Positions 35,077 through 43,288 of a stretch of DNA of 64,000 nt are shown piece after piece; position 1 is the first letter of the stretch, and every line of letters begins with the position of its first letter. Made by a program: the position numbers and the translations under genes. The stretch spans positions 1,922,001-1,986,000 of the forward strand of contig CP166298.1 of NCBI GenBank assembly GCA_041281825.1. The letters are read 5' to 3'. Below the pieces are notes generated by a model that had not been told where the DNA came from, made no database searches, and was given only the letters and a program-made list of their open reading frames with translations. Origin of the DNA: Paenibacillus_D tarimensis_A (GTDB lineage Bacteria > Bacillota > Bacilli > Paenibacillales > Paenibacillaceae).

Positions 35077-35732
35077 AGCTTGAGGGAGAACTAATTGTCG
35101 TCGCCACGAAGAATAAGGGAAAAGTCCGCGAATTTACCCATGCTTTCGCGGAAATGGGCTGTTCCGTAAAAAGTATGCACGATTACGACGGACTGCCCGA
35201 TATTATTGAAGACGGCGAAACGTTTACGGACAATGCTCTCCTTAAAGCGCGCGCCGTTGCCGAAGCGCTCGGCGTGCCGGTGCTTGCGGACGATTCAGGG
35301 CTTTGCGTCGACGCGCTCGGCGGGGCGCCGGGCGTATTCTCCGCAAGGTATGCGGGTGAAGGCGCCGCAGATCGCGACAATAATGCCAAGCTGCTACAGG
35401 AGCTGTCAGGCGCCTTGCGGGAGCAGGAGGATATACCGGAAGATCTTGCCTTGCCGGAAGGAGCGAGGGCGCTGAGCAGGGCGCGTTTTGTATGCGCACT
35501 GGCTCTATATGACCCTTCTTCCGGCGAAACGGCGCACAGTAAAGGCGAGGCCGAGGGCTGGATTATCGATAGGCCGCTCGGCGAAGGCGGCTTCGGGTAC
35601 GATCCGTTATTTTGGGTACCTTCTTTCGGATGCACAATGGCCCAATTGACGACCGGGCAGAAGCAGCGGATCAGCCATCGCGGCCAAGCGCTGGCTAAGC
35701 TCATAAAGCAGGTTTCCGTTGGAAATAAATAG
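35073..35732 (+). CDS. rdgB: XTP/dITP diphosphatase (non-canonical purine NTP pyrophosphatase)
   Basis: 219 residues. HAM1/RdgB family: VATKNKGKVREF, the catalytic LADDSGLCVDALGGAPGVFS and GFGYDPLFWVP, ending in the S-H-R segment ISHRGQALAKL. It clears inosine and xanthosine triphosphates from the nucleotide pool. Slightly longer than usual, through an acidic insert at about 108-135. Translationally coupled to rph; a hairpin follows. Confidence 0.95.
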   Translation: MKLEGELIVVATKNKGKVREFTHAFAEMGCSVKSMHDYDGLPDIIEDGETFTDNALLKARAVAEALGVPVLADDSGLCVDALGGAPGVFSARYAGEGAADRDNNAKLLQELSGALREQEDIPEDLALPEGARALSRARFVCALALYDPSSGETAHSKGEAEGWIIDRPLGEGGFGYDPLFWVPSFGCTMAQLTTGQKQRISHRGQALAKLIKQVSVGNK

Positions 35733-35755
35733 GGCTGCGAACGAAGTATAATGAG

Positions 35756-35796
35756 AAGCCTCCGAAAACGTACAATTGCGTGATCGGGGGCTTTTA
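35756..35796. terminator. Terminator between rdgB and the DUF4015 gene
   Basis: AAGCCTCCGA (35756-35765) pairs, with one G-T, with TCGGGGGCTT (35784-35793), followed by TTACT; convergent genes on both sides. Confidence 0.65.
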
Positions 35797-35819
35797 CTCA
35801 TCTGTAGGGTTTACTTCAC

Positions 35820-36998
35820 TCACTTAAACTCGACATCTTCGGTATATTTGTTGCCGGCATTCCACAACAAGTACTCGTTAATGCCGGTATCTTTCAGCGC
35901 CCGGATCTGGGCTTCGACTTCGGCTTTTCCGTATTTCATGTAATGCCCCTTGCCGAGCCAGCTCGCGGTAAAATCTTGAATCCAGGGCCGGATGATCGGT
36001 TTATAAATACCGATCGGCTCCAGTTTGGCATGCGTATCAACCATAGCGCCTTTAATCGTTTCATACGGGGCCTTATCCGGATCTTTCTGGCCGAACCATC
36101 CGGTGCTGTAATGGCTTGGGTAGACCATCGGGCAGATGACGTCGACATACTTCGATATTTTCACGAAATCCTGACCGATGCCTTCAGCCGCGGGGACGGA
36201 TGCGGCATAACCGAATATATCGACCGATATACGTATGCCGAGCGGTTCAAGCTGCTCCCGCGCATATTTGACGAATCCGGCAATGACATCGACGCGGGTG
36301 TCATCGGTTTTCTCATATTTCAGATCATCCGCTTTTTTCTCAAAGCCTTCGGGAAAGCGGACATAGTCGAATTGAATTTCCTTAAATCCGATTCTCGCCG
36401 CTTCTTTCGCGACCTCGATATTATAGTCCCATACTTCTTTAAGGTAGGGATTGACGAAGCTTTCCTTCCGCCCGTTCTGCCAGATTGATCCGTCGGGGTT
36501 GACGAACGACATATCCGGCCGTTTTTTTGCTAGCACACTGTCCTTGAACACGACGATCCGGGCAATCGGGTACACGTCATGCTCCTCCAGTCTGGTCATC
36601 AGCGCTCCGATGTCACGGATGTTTTTCTGGATTGTACCGAGCTCCAGCAGCTCGGTATTTTCAGTTGGAAAGGTAATATAGCCATAGTCGTCTTTGACAT
36701 CGATGACCATGCTGTTCAGCTCGGTGCTGTCGATCAATTGCAGCAGCGATTCCATCCTGGCGCCCCCCGCGCTATGGGAAGTGACATAAATACCTTTTAC
36801 AACAGGGGCGTCCGGCTCGGGATCTTTCTTTACAAAAATATTTTTTCCCTCTTCCGGCGGTTCTACCGAATCCGGTACGGCCAGCTGCTGATTTGCAGCG
36901 ATGACTGCCCCCAATGTCTGTTCCAATGAAACCGCAGGATCGCCGTTACCCGTCCAAATCCCGTACATAAACATAAGAATTGAGAAAATAAGTTCCAT
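35820..36998 (-). CDS. DUF4015 putative glycoside hydrolase
   Basis: 392 residues. Residues 1-18 are hydrophobic and may be a signal or anchor. The bulk (about 80-390) is the DUF4015 TIM-barrel domain: KGIYVTSHSAG, IVVFKDSVLAKK, FKEIQFDYVRFPEG, ICPMVYPSHYS and the final NEYLLWNAGNKY. The family is distantly related to GH13/GH97-like barrels and is presumed to act on cell-surface or wall glycans, but activity is unproved. GGGGGAGG precedes the ATG. It is a single leftward gene. Confidence 0.85.
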   Translation of the reverse strand: MELIFSILMFMYGIWTGNGDPAVSLEQTLGAVIAANQQLAVPDSVEPPEEGKNIFVKKDPEPDAPVVKGIYVTSHSAGGARMESLLQLIDSTELNSMVIDVKDDYGYITFPTENTELLELGTIQKNIRDIGALMTRLEEHDVYPIARIVVFKDSVLAKKRPDMSFVNPDGSIWQNGRKESFVNPYLKEVWDYNIEVAKEAARIGFKEIQFDYVRFPEGFEKKADDLKYEKTDDTRVDVIAGFVKYAREQLEPLGIRISVDIFGYAASVPAAEGIGQDFVKISKYVDVICPMVYPSHYSTGWFGQKDPDKAPYETIKGAMVDTHAKLEPIGIYKPIIRPWIQDFTASWLGKGHYMKYGKAEVEAQIRALKDTGINEYLLWNAGNKYTEDVEFK

Positions 36999-37164
36999 GT
37001 TGTCCTCCCCCGCCTGTATGTATGAATCGATTATAGACCAGATTGCCGGAAGGAAACAGAGGTATTTTGCAGGGAATTGTTGAAACTTGTGAGCGGCTCT
37101 TTCCAGCTTTTACTGTCATTTATATGCGGGGTTGAGGAAATATTATCATGTTTAGGACAGGTTC

Positions 37165-37194
37165 AAAAAAAAAGGGGAACGCCGCAGCGTTCCC
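37165..37194 (-). terminator. Terminator of the small leftward gene
   Basis: On the minus strand GGGAACGC, loop TGCG, GCGTTCCC (37187-37194 with 37175-37182), then CC and a run of nine Ts. A textbook rho-independent terminator. Confidence 0.9.
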
Positions 37195-37202
37195 GATAAA
37201 GC

Positions 37203-37397
37203 TTAATGTAAAAGAAGTTCTTTTTGAACTTCGCAAATACTGTGGTGCACAATCTCAATCGCGTCTTCCGGCTCCAGCTCCGACAATCCGTCCCGCAGCA
37301 CGATGTTTAATTGAAGCTCCCTTTCCGTGAGGAAAGGCACCAGTTCAGGGACGAGCTTTTCCACAATCCGCGATAGCGTTACAGTTTGCATATCCAT
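37203..37397 (-). CDS. Small conserved hypothetical protein
   Basis: 64 residues, start after GGAAAGGGTG. Acidic, predicted helical (IVEKLVPELVPFLTERELQLNIVLRDGL, here quoted in part as its amphipathic core at about 10-40), without membrane segments. A good ribosome site and a perfect terminator directly after the stop argue for a real gene. I do not recognise a family. Confidence 0.65.
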   Translation of the reverse strand: MDMQTVTLSRIVEKLVPELVPFLTERELQLNIVLRDGLSELEPEDAIEIVHHSICEVQKELLLH

Positions 37398-37560
37398 CTT
37401 GCATCACCCTTTCCTCGAAATTTTCAAAGAAAGCAGGGCAAAACGTATGACATGAAACCTTCAATACCGGGGATCCTCTTTTATTATAACAGGAGCGGTT
37501 GAAAAAACCTAGTGCATTCGTCAAAATCCGTTCTTGTCCCGGCTTCCGCCCCCGATCCGG

Positions 37561-38400
37561 TTAACGTTCGGACAACGGCTGCCGGAAATCGCCAATGATG
37601 CCGGCGGTCTCTACAATATTAACGAAAGCCCTCGGATCAAGGGATTTGATTGTTTTGCGCAGCTCGGCCAGCTCGTACCGTGTCGTAACGGTCATTAACA
37701 TATCCCTCTGCTCGGAGGAAAAGGCGCCCCTCGTCTGGATTACCGTGACACCACGCGGACGCTCAAGCAGCTTCTTGACCATCCGGTCGGTTTCTTTGGT
37801 AATGATAAAAGCGGTCACCTTGGTATGACGGATATGGATCATATCCACGACTTTGCCCGTTGCAAATATTGAGAGCATGGAGTAAAGCGCGGCATCCCAA
37901 TCCTGGATGAGCAGCCCCAGAACGACAATGACAATTCCGTTCAAGACAAAAATGATCATCCCGACAGGCAAGTCCCGCCTGAGGGTAACGACGGAGGCAA
38001 TGACGTCAAAGCCGCCCGATGATCCGCCCTGCCTTAGGGTAAGACCGCTGCCGAAGCCGACGATTACGCCGCCGAACACCGCGCTCAGCACCGGATCAAA
38101 GGCAAGCTGCCTGACGGGAATCAACTGCATAAACAAGGTGGTTGCGACGACGGACACGATACTCCAGAAAACGAACCGACGCCCAAGGGAAACAAGGCCC
38201 CACACGAGAATCGGGAAATTGACTGCGAAGTACAGCCAGCCGATATTCAGCCCCGTTGCGTAGCCGATCATCATGGAAATGCCCGATACACCGCCGCTTA
38301 GCAATCCTTGAGGGATCAGCAGCATATTAAAGCCGAGAGCGACGAGCAAAGCGCCAAGCAGGATAAGTAAGGCGTTGCCTGATATGCGCAAGAGCTGCAT
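37561..38400 (-). CDS. YitT family membrane protein with DUF2179 domain
   Basis: 279 residues from the ATG at 38398-38400, eight bases after AAAGGAG. An upstream in-frame ATG would add 15 residues across that site. Five or six membrane helices (about 5-190) include GLLSGGVSGISMMIGYATG and LRQGGSSGGFDVIA, the YitT/DUF161 hallmarks. The C-terminal DUF2179 domain (about 205-275) is cytosolic. The family is widespread in Firmicutes and has no established transport substrate. Confidence 0.9.
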   Translation of the reverse strand: MQLLRISGNALLILLGALLVALGFNMLLIPQGLLSGGVSGISMMIGYATGLNIGWLYFAVNFPILVWGLVSLGRRFVFWSIVSVVATTLFMQLIPVRQLAFDPVLSAVFGGVIVGFGSGLTLRQGGSSGGFDVIASVVTLRRDLPVGMIIFVLNGIVIVVLGLLIQDWDAALYSMLSIFATGKVVDMIHIRHTKVTAFIITKETDRMVKKLLERPRGVTVIQTRGAFSSEQRDMLMTVTTRYELAELRKTIKSLDPRAFVNIVETAGIIGDFRQPLSER

Positions 38401-38500
38401 AAACGTTGCTCCTTTCGCATCATATTCCTCTAAACGGAGAAACATAACCTTCTCAATAGTATGAGATAAATGGTGCTGCTGGTATTCATAAACAAGGTTG

Positions 38501-38509
38501 TGTTATAAT
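38501..38509 (+). promoter_or_regulatory. Extended -10 promoter of cshA
   Basis: TGTTATAAT at 38501-38509 is a perfect extended -10 (TGnTATAAT). No good -35 is seen, as often with extended -10 promoters. The start codon is about 48 bases on. Confidence 0.55.
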
Positions 38510-38556
38510 GAGTGGGAAATTTTTAAAGCAGTAAAGAAGAAGGAGTTTGGATAAGT

Positions 38557-40125
38557 TTGAAAACATTTGCTGAATTCGGCTTGGAACCAAAAGTGTTGCA
38601 AGCTATTACTGAATTGGGTTTTGAAGAATCGACCCCGATCCAAGACAAATCGATCCCGATTGCGCTAACCGGCAGTGATTTGATTGGCCAAGCCCAGACA
38701 GGCACAGGTAAAACGGCGGCGTTTGGCATTCCGCTCATTTCCAAAATTCCGGTTACAGAAGACCGGATTGTTGCCCTCATCATGACGCCGACGAGGGAAT
38801 TAGCTATCCAGGTGGCAGAGGAGATCGGAAAATTGTCCCGTTACAAGGGCACGCGCTCGCTGCCGATTTACGGGGGACAGGATATTGGACGTCAGATTCG
38901 CGCGCTTAAGAAAAAGCCGCAAATCATTATTGGCACCCCGGGCCGTTTGCTGGACCACATTAACCGGAAGACGATTCGCCTGGACGACGTTCAGACCGTT
39001 GTCCTGGACGAAGCGGACGAAATGCTGGACATGGGTTTTATGGAAGACATTACGACGATTCTCAGCCTCGTTCCGGAGGAACGCCAGACGATGCTGTTCT
39101 CGGCAACGATGCCTCCAAACATTCAGAAACTTGCGCAGCGTTTTCTGAAAAACCCGGAGCATGTATCGGTCATTCCGAAGAACATTACGGCGCCTCTCAT
39201 TGACCAGGCTTATATTGAAGTTCATGAGCGGCAAAAATTTGAAGCGCTCAGCCGTCTGCTCGATATGGAATCGCCGGAGCTCGCGATTGTATTCGGCCGT
39301 ACCAAACGCCGTGTAGACGAGCTTAGCGAAGCATTGCAGAAGAGAGGATACTCCGCCGACGGTCTCCATGGCGACCTGTCCCAAAATCAACGGGACAACG
39401 TCATGCGTAAATTCCGGGACGGCAGCATCGATGTTCTCGTCGCTACCGACGTCGCGGCGCGAGGCCTTGACGTTTCCGGCGTTACTCACGTCATCAACTT
39501 CGATCTGCCGCAGGATCCGGAGAGCTATGTACACCGGATCGGACGTACCGGACGCGCCGGCAAGGAAGGAATAGCATACTCCTTCGTGACGCCGCGTGAA
39601 ACCGATCATCTTCACTTTATCGAGAAGGTGACCCGTCAGCGCATTACGAGAAAGCCACTGCCAAGCATGGCCGAAGCAATTGAAGGCAAACAACGCCTCA
39701 CTGCAGAGCGGCTTCTCGAGATCATTCAGAATGAAGATTTCAACGAATTTAAAGGGACTGCGATTCAACTGCTGGAGCGTTATGACTCCGTCCACTTGCT
39801 GGCGGCTGCAATGAAGCTGTTAACAGGTGAGAAGAAGGACGTCAACATCGAGCTTACGCCTGAAGATCCGATTCGTGCGAAAAAGCGCAGACCGGATATC
39901 CGCTCGAGCGGCCGGCGTTTCTCCGGCGGTCCGTTCGGCGGCGGCAACCGCAGCGGAAGCGGAGCTCCGCGCGGCCGTGATAATCGCGGCGGCTACGGCA
40001 AGGGCGGAGGCGGCAGCCGTGATTACGGCCGCGGACGCAATGAAGGCCGCAGCGAAAGCCGCGGGGAGGGCCGCGGGGAATCGCGCCGTCCGCGCAACTC
40101 CACGGATGATTATGTAAATCGATAA
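38557..40125 (+). CDS. cshA: DEAD-box RNA helicase, CshA type
   Basis: 522 residues from a TTG about 11 bases after AAGGAG. All DEAD-box motifs are present: the Q motif (FEESTPIQDKSIP), AQTGTGKT, PTRELA, DEADEMLDMG, SAT, ARGLDVSGVTHVIN and HRIGRTGRAGKEG. A C-terminal extension ends in an Arg/Gly/Ser-rich tail (about 460-522) expected to bind RNA without order. CshA-type helicases act in mRNA turnover with the degradosome, and in ribosome assembly, especially in the cold. Confidence 0.94.
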   Translation: MKTFAEFGLEPKVLQAITELGFEESTPIQDKSIPIALTGSDLIGQAQTGTGKTAAFGIPLISKIPVTEDRIVALIMTPTRELAIQVAEEIGKLSRYKGTRSLPIYGGQDIGRQIRALKKKPQIIIGTPGRLLDHINRKTIRLDDVQTVVLDEADEMLDMGFMEDITTILSLVPEERQTMLFSATMPPNIQKLAQRFLKNPEHVSVIPKNITAPLIDQAYIEVHERQKFEALSRLLDMESPELAIVFGRTKRRVDELSEALQKRGYSADGLHGDLSQNQRDNVMRKFRDGSIDVLVATDVAARGLDVSGVTHVINFDLPQDPESYVHRIGRTGRAGKEGIAYSFVTPRETDHLHFIEKVTRQRITRKPLPSMAEAIEGKQRLTAERLLEIIQNEDFNEFKGTAIQLLERYDSVHLLAAAMKLLTGEKKDVNIELTPEDPIRAKKRRPDIRSSGRRFSGGPFGGGNRSGSGAPRGRDNRGGYGKGGGGSRDYGRGRNEGRSESRGEGRGESRRPRNSTDDYVNR

Positions 40126-40133
40126 GTGACGAG

Positions 40134-40198
40134 CCGGGAAATACCGCAGCGCCGAGGCACCGGTCATGGTGCCCGGCCGCGGATTCCCGGTTTCTTTC
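40134..40198 (+). terminator. Terminator after cshA
   Basis: CCGGGAA (40134-40140) pairs with TTCCCGG (40184-40190), with further inner pairing (CCGC/GCGG, GCACC/GGTGC), followed by TTTCTTT. Confidence 0.65.
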
Positions 40199-40208
40199 AT
40201 ACCTTAAA

Positions 40209-40290
40209 GCGGGGTGACTTTGAGCTCGCTCAAAGATCCTTGGAAGCGGAGTGACTTTGAGCTCCGCTCAAAGATCCTGATGTTAGGAGG
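40209..40290 (+). repeat. Family 1 leader repeat, tandem double copy
   Basis: Unit 1: TTTGAG (40219-40224), loop CTCG, CTCAAA (40229-40234). Unit 2: TTTGAGC (40256-40262), loop TCC, GCTCAAA (40266-40272), then GATCC, seven bases and AGGAGG (40285-40290). Both units are preceded by a GCGGgGTGAC or GCGGAGTGAC block, so the repeated unit is about 34-38 bases. Confidence 0.8.
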
Positions 40291-40297
40291 ATGCATC

Positions 40298-41113
40298 ATG
40301 GAAATGAGAGGCCTCATGGGAGGCTTTTACAAAATATCCGAGTGGATCATGCGTTTATCCGTAACAAATGTGCTTTGGCTCATTTGTTCAATTCCGTTCG
40401 TTATCTTTTTTGCAACCGCATTATTTTTCTCGCAGGATGAGAGTCAGCTGTACAGCGGACTCGTCATTTCCGCCGTTGTCGCGCCATTTACGTTTTTTCC
40501 GGCCACAGCAGCGATGTTCGCGGTTGCCCGCAAGTGGGTGATGGGGGAAGTCGATGCGCCGCTGTTTAAAACCTTCTTTCGCGGCTATAAAGAAAACTAT
40601 GTGCAGAGCATGCTCGGAGGGATTCTGTATTCGCTGCTGCTCACCATAATGTTCGTCGATTACAGGGTCTATTTAAACGAGCTGAGTTCGTTTCAGTTTT
40701 TATCGTTTATTTTTATCGGACTGATGCTTCTTCTGCTTGTCTCCATCTTTAATTACTTCTCTATGATGGTTCATTATCATATGAAGACGTTCCAGCTTCT
40801 GAAGAATGCGATCCTGATTACGATCGGGCGTCCCTTCCGTTCTTTGTCGACGGTCCTTATGAGCGGTGCGATTATATTTATCAGTTTCCAGTTTACATTT
40901 CTGATTCCGTTTTTTATGGGGTCTCTGATTGCAACGGCATCGTTTTACAATTTCCATCTGATCTATCTGAAGCTGAAGGAGCAGCAGGAGAAACTGGCCG
41001 AAGAGGTGGATCAGGAAGAGGATGAAGATGATGAGGTCAGGCCGGACAACTTGAACGAACCGGAAGAACGGTCTTCCGATGCAAGTGACCGGGCAGAGAA
41101 TGACAAACGTTAA
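40298..41113 (+). CDS. DUF624 (YesL-like) membrane protein
   Basis: 271 residues from ATG 40298, seven bases after AGGAGG; the frame's upstream part is the repeat leader. Five or six membrane helices lie between residues 20 and 235. The sequence fits DUF624, and the family is often found near carbohydrate ABC transporters, though none is here. The C-terminal 40 residues are highly acidic (Glu/Asp-rich) and cytosolic. Function unknown. Confidence 0.83.
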   Translation: MEMRGLMGGFYKISEWIMRLSVTNVLWLICSIPFVIFFATALFFSQDESQLYSGLVISAVVAPFTFFPATAAMFAVARKWVMGEVDAPLFKTFFRGYKENYVQSMLGGILYSLLLTIMFVDYRVYLNELSSFQFLSFIFIGLMLLLLVSIFNYFSMMVHYHMKTFQLLKNAILITIGRPFRSLSTVLMSGAIIFISFQFTFLIPFFMGSLIATASFYNFHLIYLKLKEQQEKLAEEVDQEEDEDDEVRPDNLNEPEERSSDASDRAENDKR

Positions 41114-41137
41114 CAGCTGCGAATCTGTTGCTTTCGG

Positions 41138-41166
41138 TTTACTTTTCGCGGTAAAGCGTCTATAAT
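41138..41166 (+). promoter_or_regulatory. Sigma-A promoter of the 6S RNA gene
   Basis: TTTACT (41138-41143), exact 17-base spacer, TATAAT (41161-41166). The predicted transcript start near 41173 coincides with the 5' end of the RNA's closing stem. Confidence 0.75.
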
Positions 41167-41172
41167 ATCAAT

Positions 41173-41358
41173 ACATCCTGCGATGCACGTTACGGCTTAA
41201 CGTTGTTTTGAACCAATGGCTGTTTCACGGGAGACCTATATTGAAGCGCGGCTGACATGCCCTCGAAAGGGGACCTCAAAACCGCTTCTGCGATCACCCA
41301 CCTGCGAGAGCGGGTTCAGAAACAAGCGAGTCGGACGGCATAAGCGGGTTTCTTCTTT
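41173..41358 (+). ncRNA. ssrS: 6S RNA
   Basis: The gap 41114-41530 holds no convincing protein gene, but directly after a strong promoter a 180-190 base RNA can be drawn. The 5' end CCTGCGATGC (41177-41186) pairs with 3' GCATAAGCGGG (41338-41348), followed by TTTCTTCTTT. An apical stem forms at CCCTCGAAAGGGG. The 3' half contains CCTCAAAACCGC, then CACCCACCT and AGCGGGTTC, which lines up with the corresponding CCTTAAAAC...CACCTTGAACC part of E. coli 6S RNA. 6S RNA mimics an open promoter and sequesters sigma-A RNA polymerase. Identification is by eye; a covariance model would settle it. Confidence 0.75.
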
Positions 41359-41393
41359 ACGTATAATACATATGATAATTGAACTACTGCGCT

Positions 41394-41412
41394 TGGAAAC
41401 GGTTACCGTTCC
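41394..41412. promoter_or_regulatory. cre-like inverted repeat
   Basis: TGGAAACGGTTACC (41394-41407) matches the CcpA cre consensus at nearly all conserved positions, and GGAAACGG...CCGTTCC is an imperfect dyad. It lies downstream of a TATAAT (41362-41367) and 119 bases before the DUF1499-like gene. There is no good -35 for that TATAAT, so the regulatory reading is tentative. Confidence 0.3.
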
Positions 41413-41530
41413 TGCAAAAAGGGACGATCTAGCCGTTCTCATTTGATGTCATCGTTTGAAAATATAACAAGCTTCTTTCATTTTTGGATATCAATGGGAA
41501 TGTTGTTGAGATAGACTTCGGAGGGGGAGA

Positions 41531-41923
41531 TTGTCGTTGCTCAAGCGAACGCTGATCGGGCTGCTGCGCAGTTTCGAACAGACTGGTGATAAAGCGAAGG
41601 ATCCGTTGTTGAAATCCCATTACTATAAGTTGTCTAAAGAGAAAGCATGGGATGAAGTCGTGTCAACGTTAAAGAAAATGCAGGGTTACAAGCTGCTGCA
41701 TGAAGTCCCTTCGGTCGGTGAGATCGTATTAGAGAAGAGAACGGCGACCGGAAGAACGATGGATATCACGGTTTCTGTCATTAGCACCAATCCGGTGACG
41801 ACAGCGGTCGATATTTATTCCGCATCCCGCGGCTCGCTCGGCGATTTGGGGTCGAATTATCGCGTCATCGTAGACATATACCGGACGCTCGACAAGAAGC
41901 TGGCTGCCTATAAAGTATCTTAA
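41531..41923 (+). CDS. DUF1499-like protein
   Basis: 130 residues from a TTG five bases after GGAGG. A soluble alpha/beta protein: DEVVSTLKKMQGYKLLHE, then GEIVLEKRTATGRTMDITVSV and a C-terminal YRVIVDIYRTLDKKLAAYKV helix. The pattern resembles DUF1499, a small family of unknown function. It follows the 6S RNA gene and converges on tpx. Confidence 0.72.
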   Translation: MSLLKRTLIGLLRSFEQTGDKAKDPLLKSHYYKLSKEKAWDEVVSTLKKMQGYKLLHEVPSVGEIVLEKRTATGRTMDITVSVISTNPVTTAVDIYSASRGSLGDLGSNYRVIVDIYRTLDKKLAAYKVS

Positions 41924-41929
41924 ACAATG

Positions 41930-41975
41930 AAAGCGAGGAAGGACATGCCTTCACTCGCTTTATTTATGATTCTTT
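41930..41975. terminator. Bidirectional terminator before tpx
   Basis: AAAGCGA..GAAGG (41930-41942) pairs with CCTTC..TCGCTTT (41948-41962), interrupted by one bulge. T-rich sequence follows on the right and TTGTTTAAG on the left. Confidence 0.65.
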
Positions 41976-41979
41976 ACTG

Positions 41980-42495
41980 TTACAGCAACCCTTTGACTGC
42001 AGCGAGCGCTTCGTCATAGTTCGGATGCTCGGTCATTTCCTTAAGTACTTCGACATACTGGATCGTATTGTTCGCATCGATGACAAAGATCGCGCGCATA
42101 TCCAGTGCCAGTTCTTTAATCAGCACGCCATATGCTTTGCCGAAATTGTTGTCTTTATAGTCCGAGAGCATTACAACTTTATCGACTCCGGCAGCGCCGC
42201 ACCAGCGGGATTGTGCAAACGGAAGATCGACGCTGACGGTCAGGACGGCGACATTCTCACCGAGTGTTCCGGCTTCTTCATTAAAGCGGCGGGTTTGAGC
42301 GTCACATACGCCTGTATCGATGGAAGGGACTACGCTGACCAGCTTAACTTTGCCCGAATAATCGTTCAAGGACACTACGTCCACCAGAGATTTGTTTAGC
42401 TGGAAATCGGGCGCCTGGTCGCCTTTTTTCAGTTCCGGTCCGATCAAGGTAATTGGATTGCCCTTCAATGTTGCGACTCCTGTACGTTCTTGCAT
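41980..42495 (-). CDS. tpx: Thiol peroxidase
   Basis: 171 residues. Tpx-type 2-Cys peroxiredoxin with peroxidatic C64 in the SIDTGVCD motif and resolving C99 in SRWCGAAG. It reduces peroxides with electrons from thioredoxin. AAGGAGG precedes the ATG. A single leftward gene with its own promoter. Confidence 0.96.
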   Translation of the reverse strand: MQERTGVATLKGNPITLIGPELKKGDQAPDFQLNKSLVDVVSLNDYSGKVKLVSVVPSIDTGVCDAQTRRFNEEAGTLGENVAVLTVSVDLPFAQSRWCGAAGVDKVVMLSDYKDNNFGKAYGVLIKELALDMRAIFVIDANNTIQYVEVLKEMTEHPNYDEALAAVKGLL

Positions 42496-42537
42496 CTAAT
42501 AAGTCCTCCTTATATTTGTAAGATGGTGACCAGATTT

Positions 42538-42567
42538 ATTATAATCATAAAGAAAGCCGCTTGTCCA
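42538..42567 (-). promoter_or_regulatory. Promoter of tpx
   Basis: Reading leftward: TGGACA (42562-42567), 18 bases, TATAAT (42538-42543), with a TGAT just before the -10. About 43 bases to the start codon. Confidence 0.55.
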
Positions 42568-42590
42568 ATTATTGGCTGAAAAAGAAAAAG

Positions 42591-42627
42591 TTTTTGAGCT
42601 CCACTCAAAGATCCCTATGTAAGGAGG
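42591..42627 (+). repeat. Family 1 leader hairpin before the rhomboid gene
   Basis: TTTGAG (42593-42598), loop CTCCA, CTCAAA (42604-42609), then GATCC, seven bases and AGGAGG (42622-42627). The loop CTCC is complementary to the GGAG of the ribosome site. Confidence 0.78.
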
Positions 42628-42635
42628 GCGAATAG

Positions 42636-43262
42636 ATGATCTTTTTACGCTATGAAAGCTTCCGTTCTTATTTAAAGCTATATCCCGTTACATCGGCCAT
42701 CTTGGCGATTAACCTGGTCTTATTTGCGGTGCTTGAACTTTCGGGCGGCTCCCAGAACAGATTGACGCTATTCCATTTCGGGGCTTTTTGGACCGGACCG
42801 GAGAACCCATTCGGCCTAGCGGAAATATGGCGGTATATCACATCGCAGTTTTTGCATATCGGTCTCGAGCATTTATTGTTTAATTGCTTCTCCATTCTTG
42901 TGTTTACACCGCCGCTTGAGCGGCTGTTCGGTTCGGTAAAGTACTTGGTGTTTTACCTGTTATGCGGTATAAGCGGCAATCTCCTGAGTGCGGCAGTCGC
43001 GTTTGTAGGGTCGCTTGACGGCTACTCGTTTTCCGCCGGTGCCTCAGGGGCGATCTACGGCGTATTCGGCGCTTATTTGTACCTTGCTCTGCTGCGGAAG
43101 AACAGCCTGGATGAAGCATCGCGCAAAACCGTATATATGATTCTCGTGATCGGGTTGATTTATTCCGTCTTTGCACCGCGGGTTAATTTGTGGGGGCATG
43201 TCGGCGGCGGAATCGGCGGATTTTTACTGTACAGCTTGTTTGCCGGCAAGAAAACAAGATAA
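42636..43262 (+). CDS. Rhomboid family intramembrane serine protease
   Basis: 208 residues, six predicted membrane helices. The catalytic dyad is S137 in GASGAIYG and H188 in NLWGHVGGG. N83 in EHLLFN gives the oxyanion-hole H-x-x-x-N motif. It should cleave membrane-anchored substrates within the bilayer; the substrate is unknown. GGAGGG precedes the start, and a family 1 hairpin lies in the leader. Confidence 0.93.
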   Translation: MIFLRYESFRSYLKLYPVTSAILAINLVLFAVLELSGGSQNRLTLFHFGAFWTGPENPFGLAEIWRYITSQFLHIGLEHLLFNCFSILVFTPPLERLFGSVKYLVFYLLCGISGNLLSAAVAFVGSLDGYSFSAGASGAIYGVFGAYLYLALLRKNSLDEASRKTVYMILVIGLIYSVFAPRVNLWGHVGGGIGGFLLYSLFAGKKTR

Positions 43263-43288
43263 CCGCTAAGGGAGCGTAGACATTCAAC

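Noticed and set aside
38800..39795. A 331-codon antisense frame within cshA
   Set aside because: Shadow of the helicase gene; composition follows the complementary codons and no ribosome site is present.
41216..41446. A 76-codon open frame in the 41.1-41.5 kb gap
   Set aside because: It overlaps the 6S RNA candidate, has no ribosome site, and gives a basic sequence without a plausible fold.
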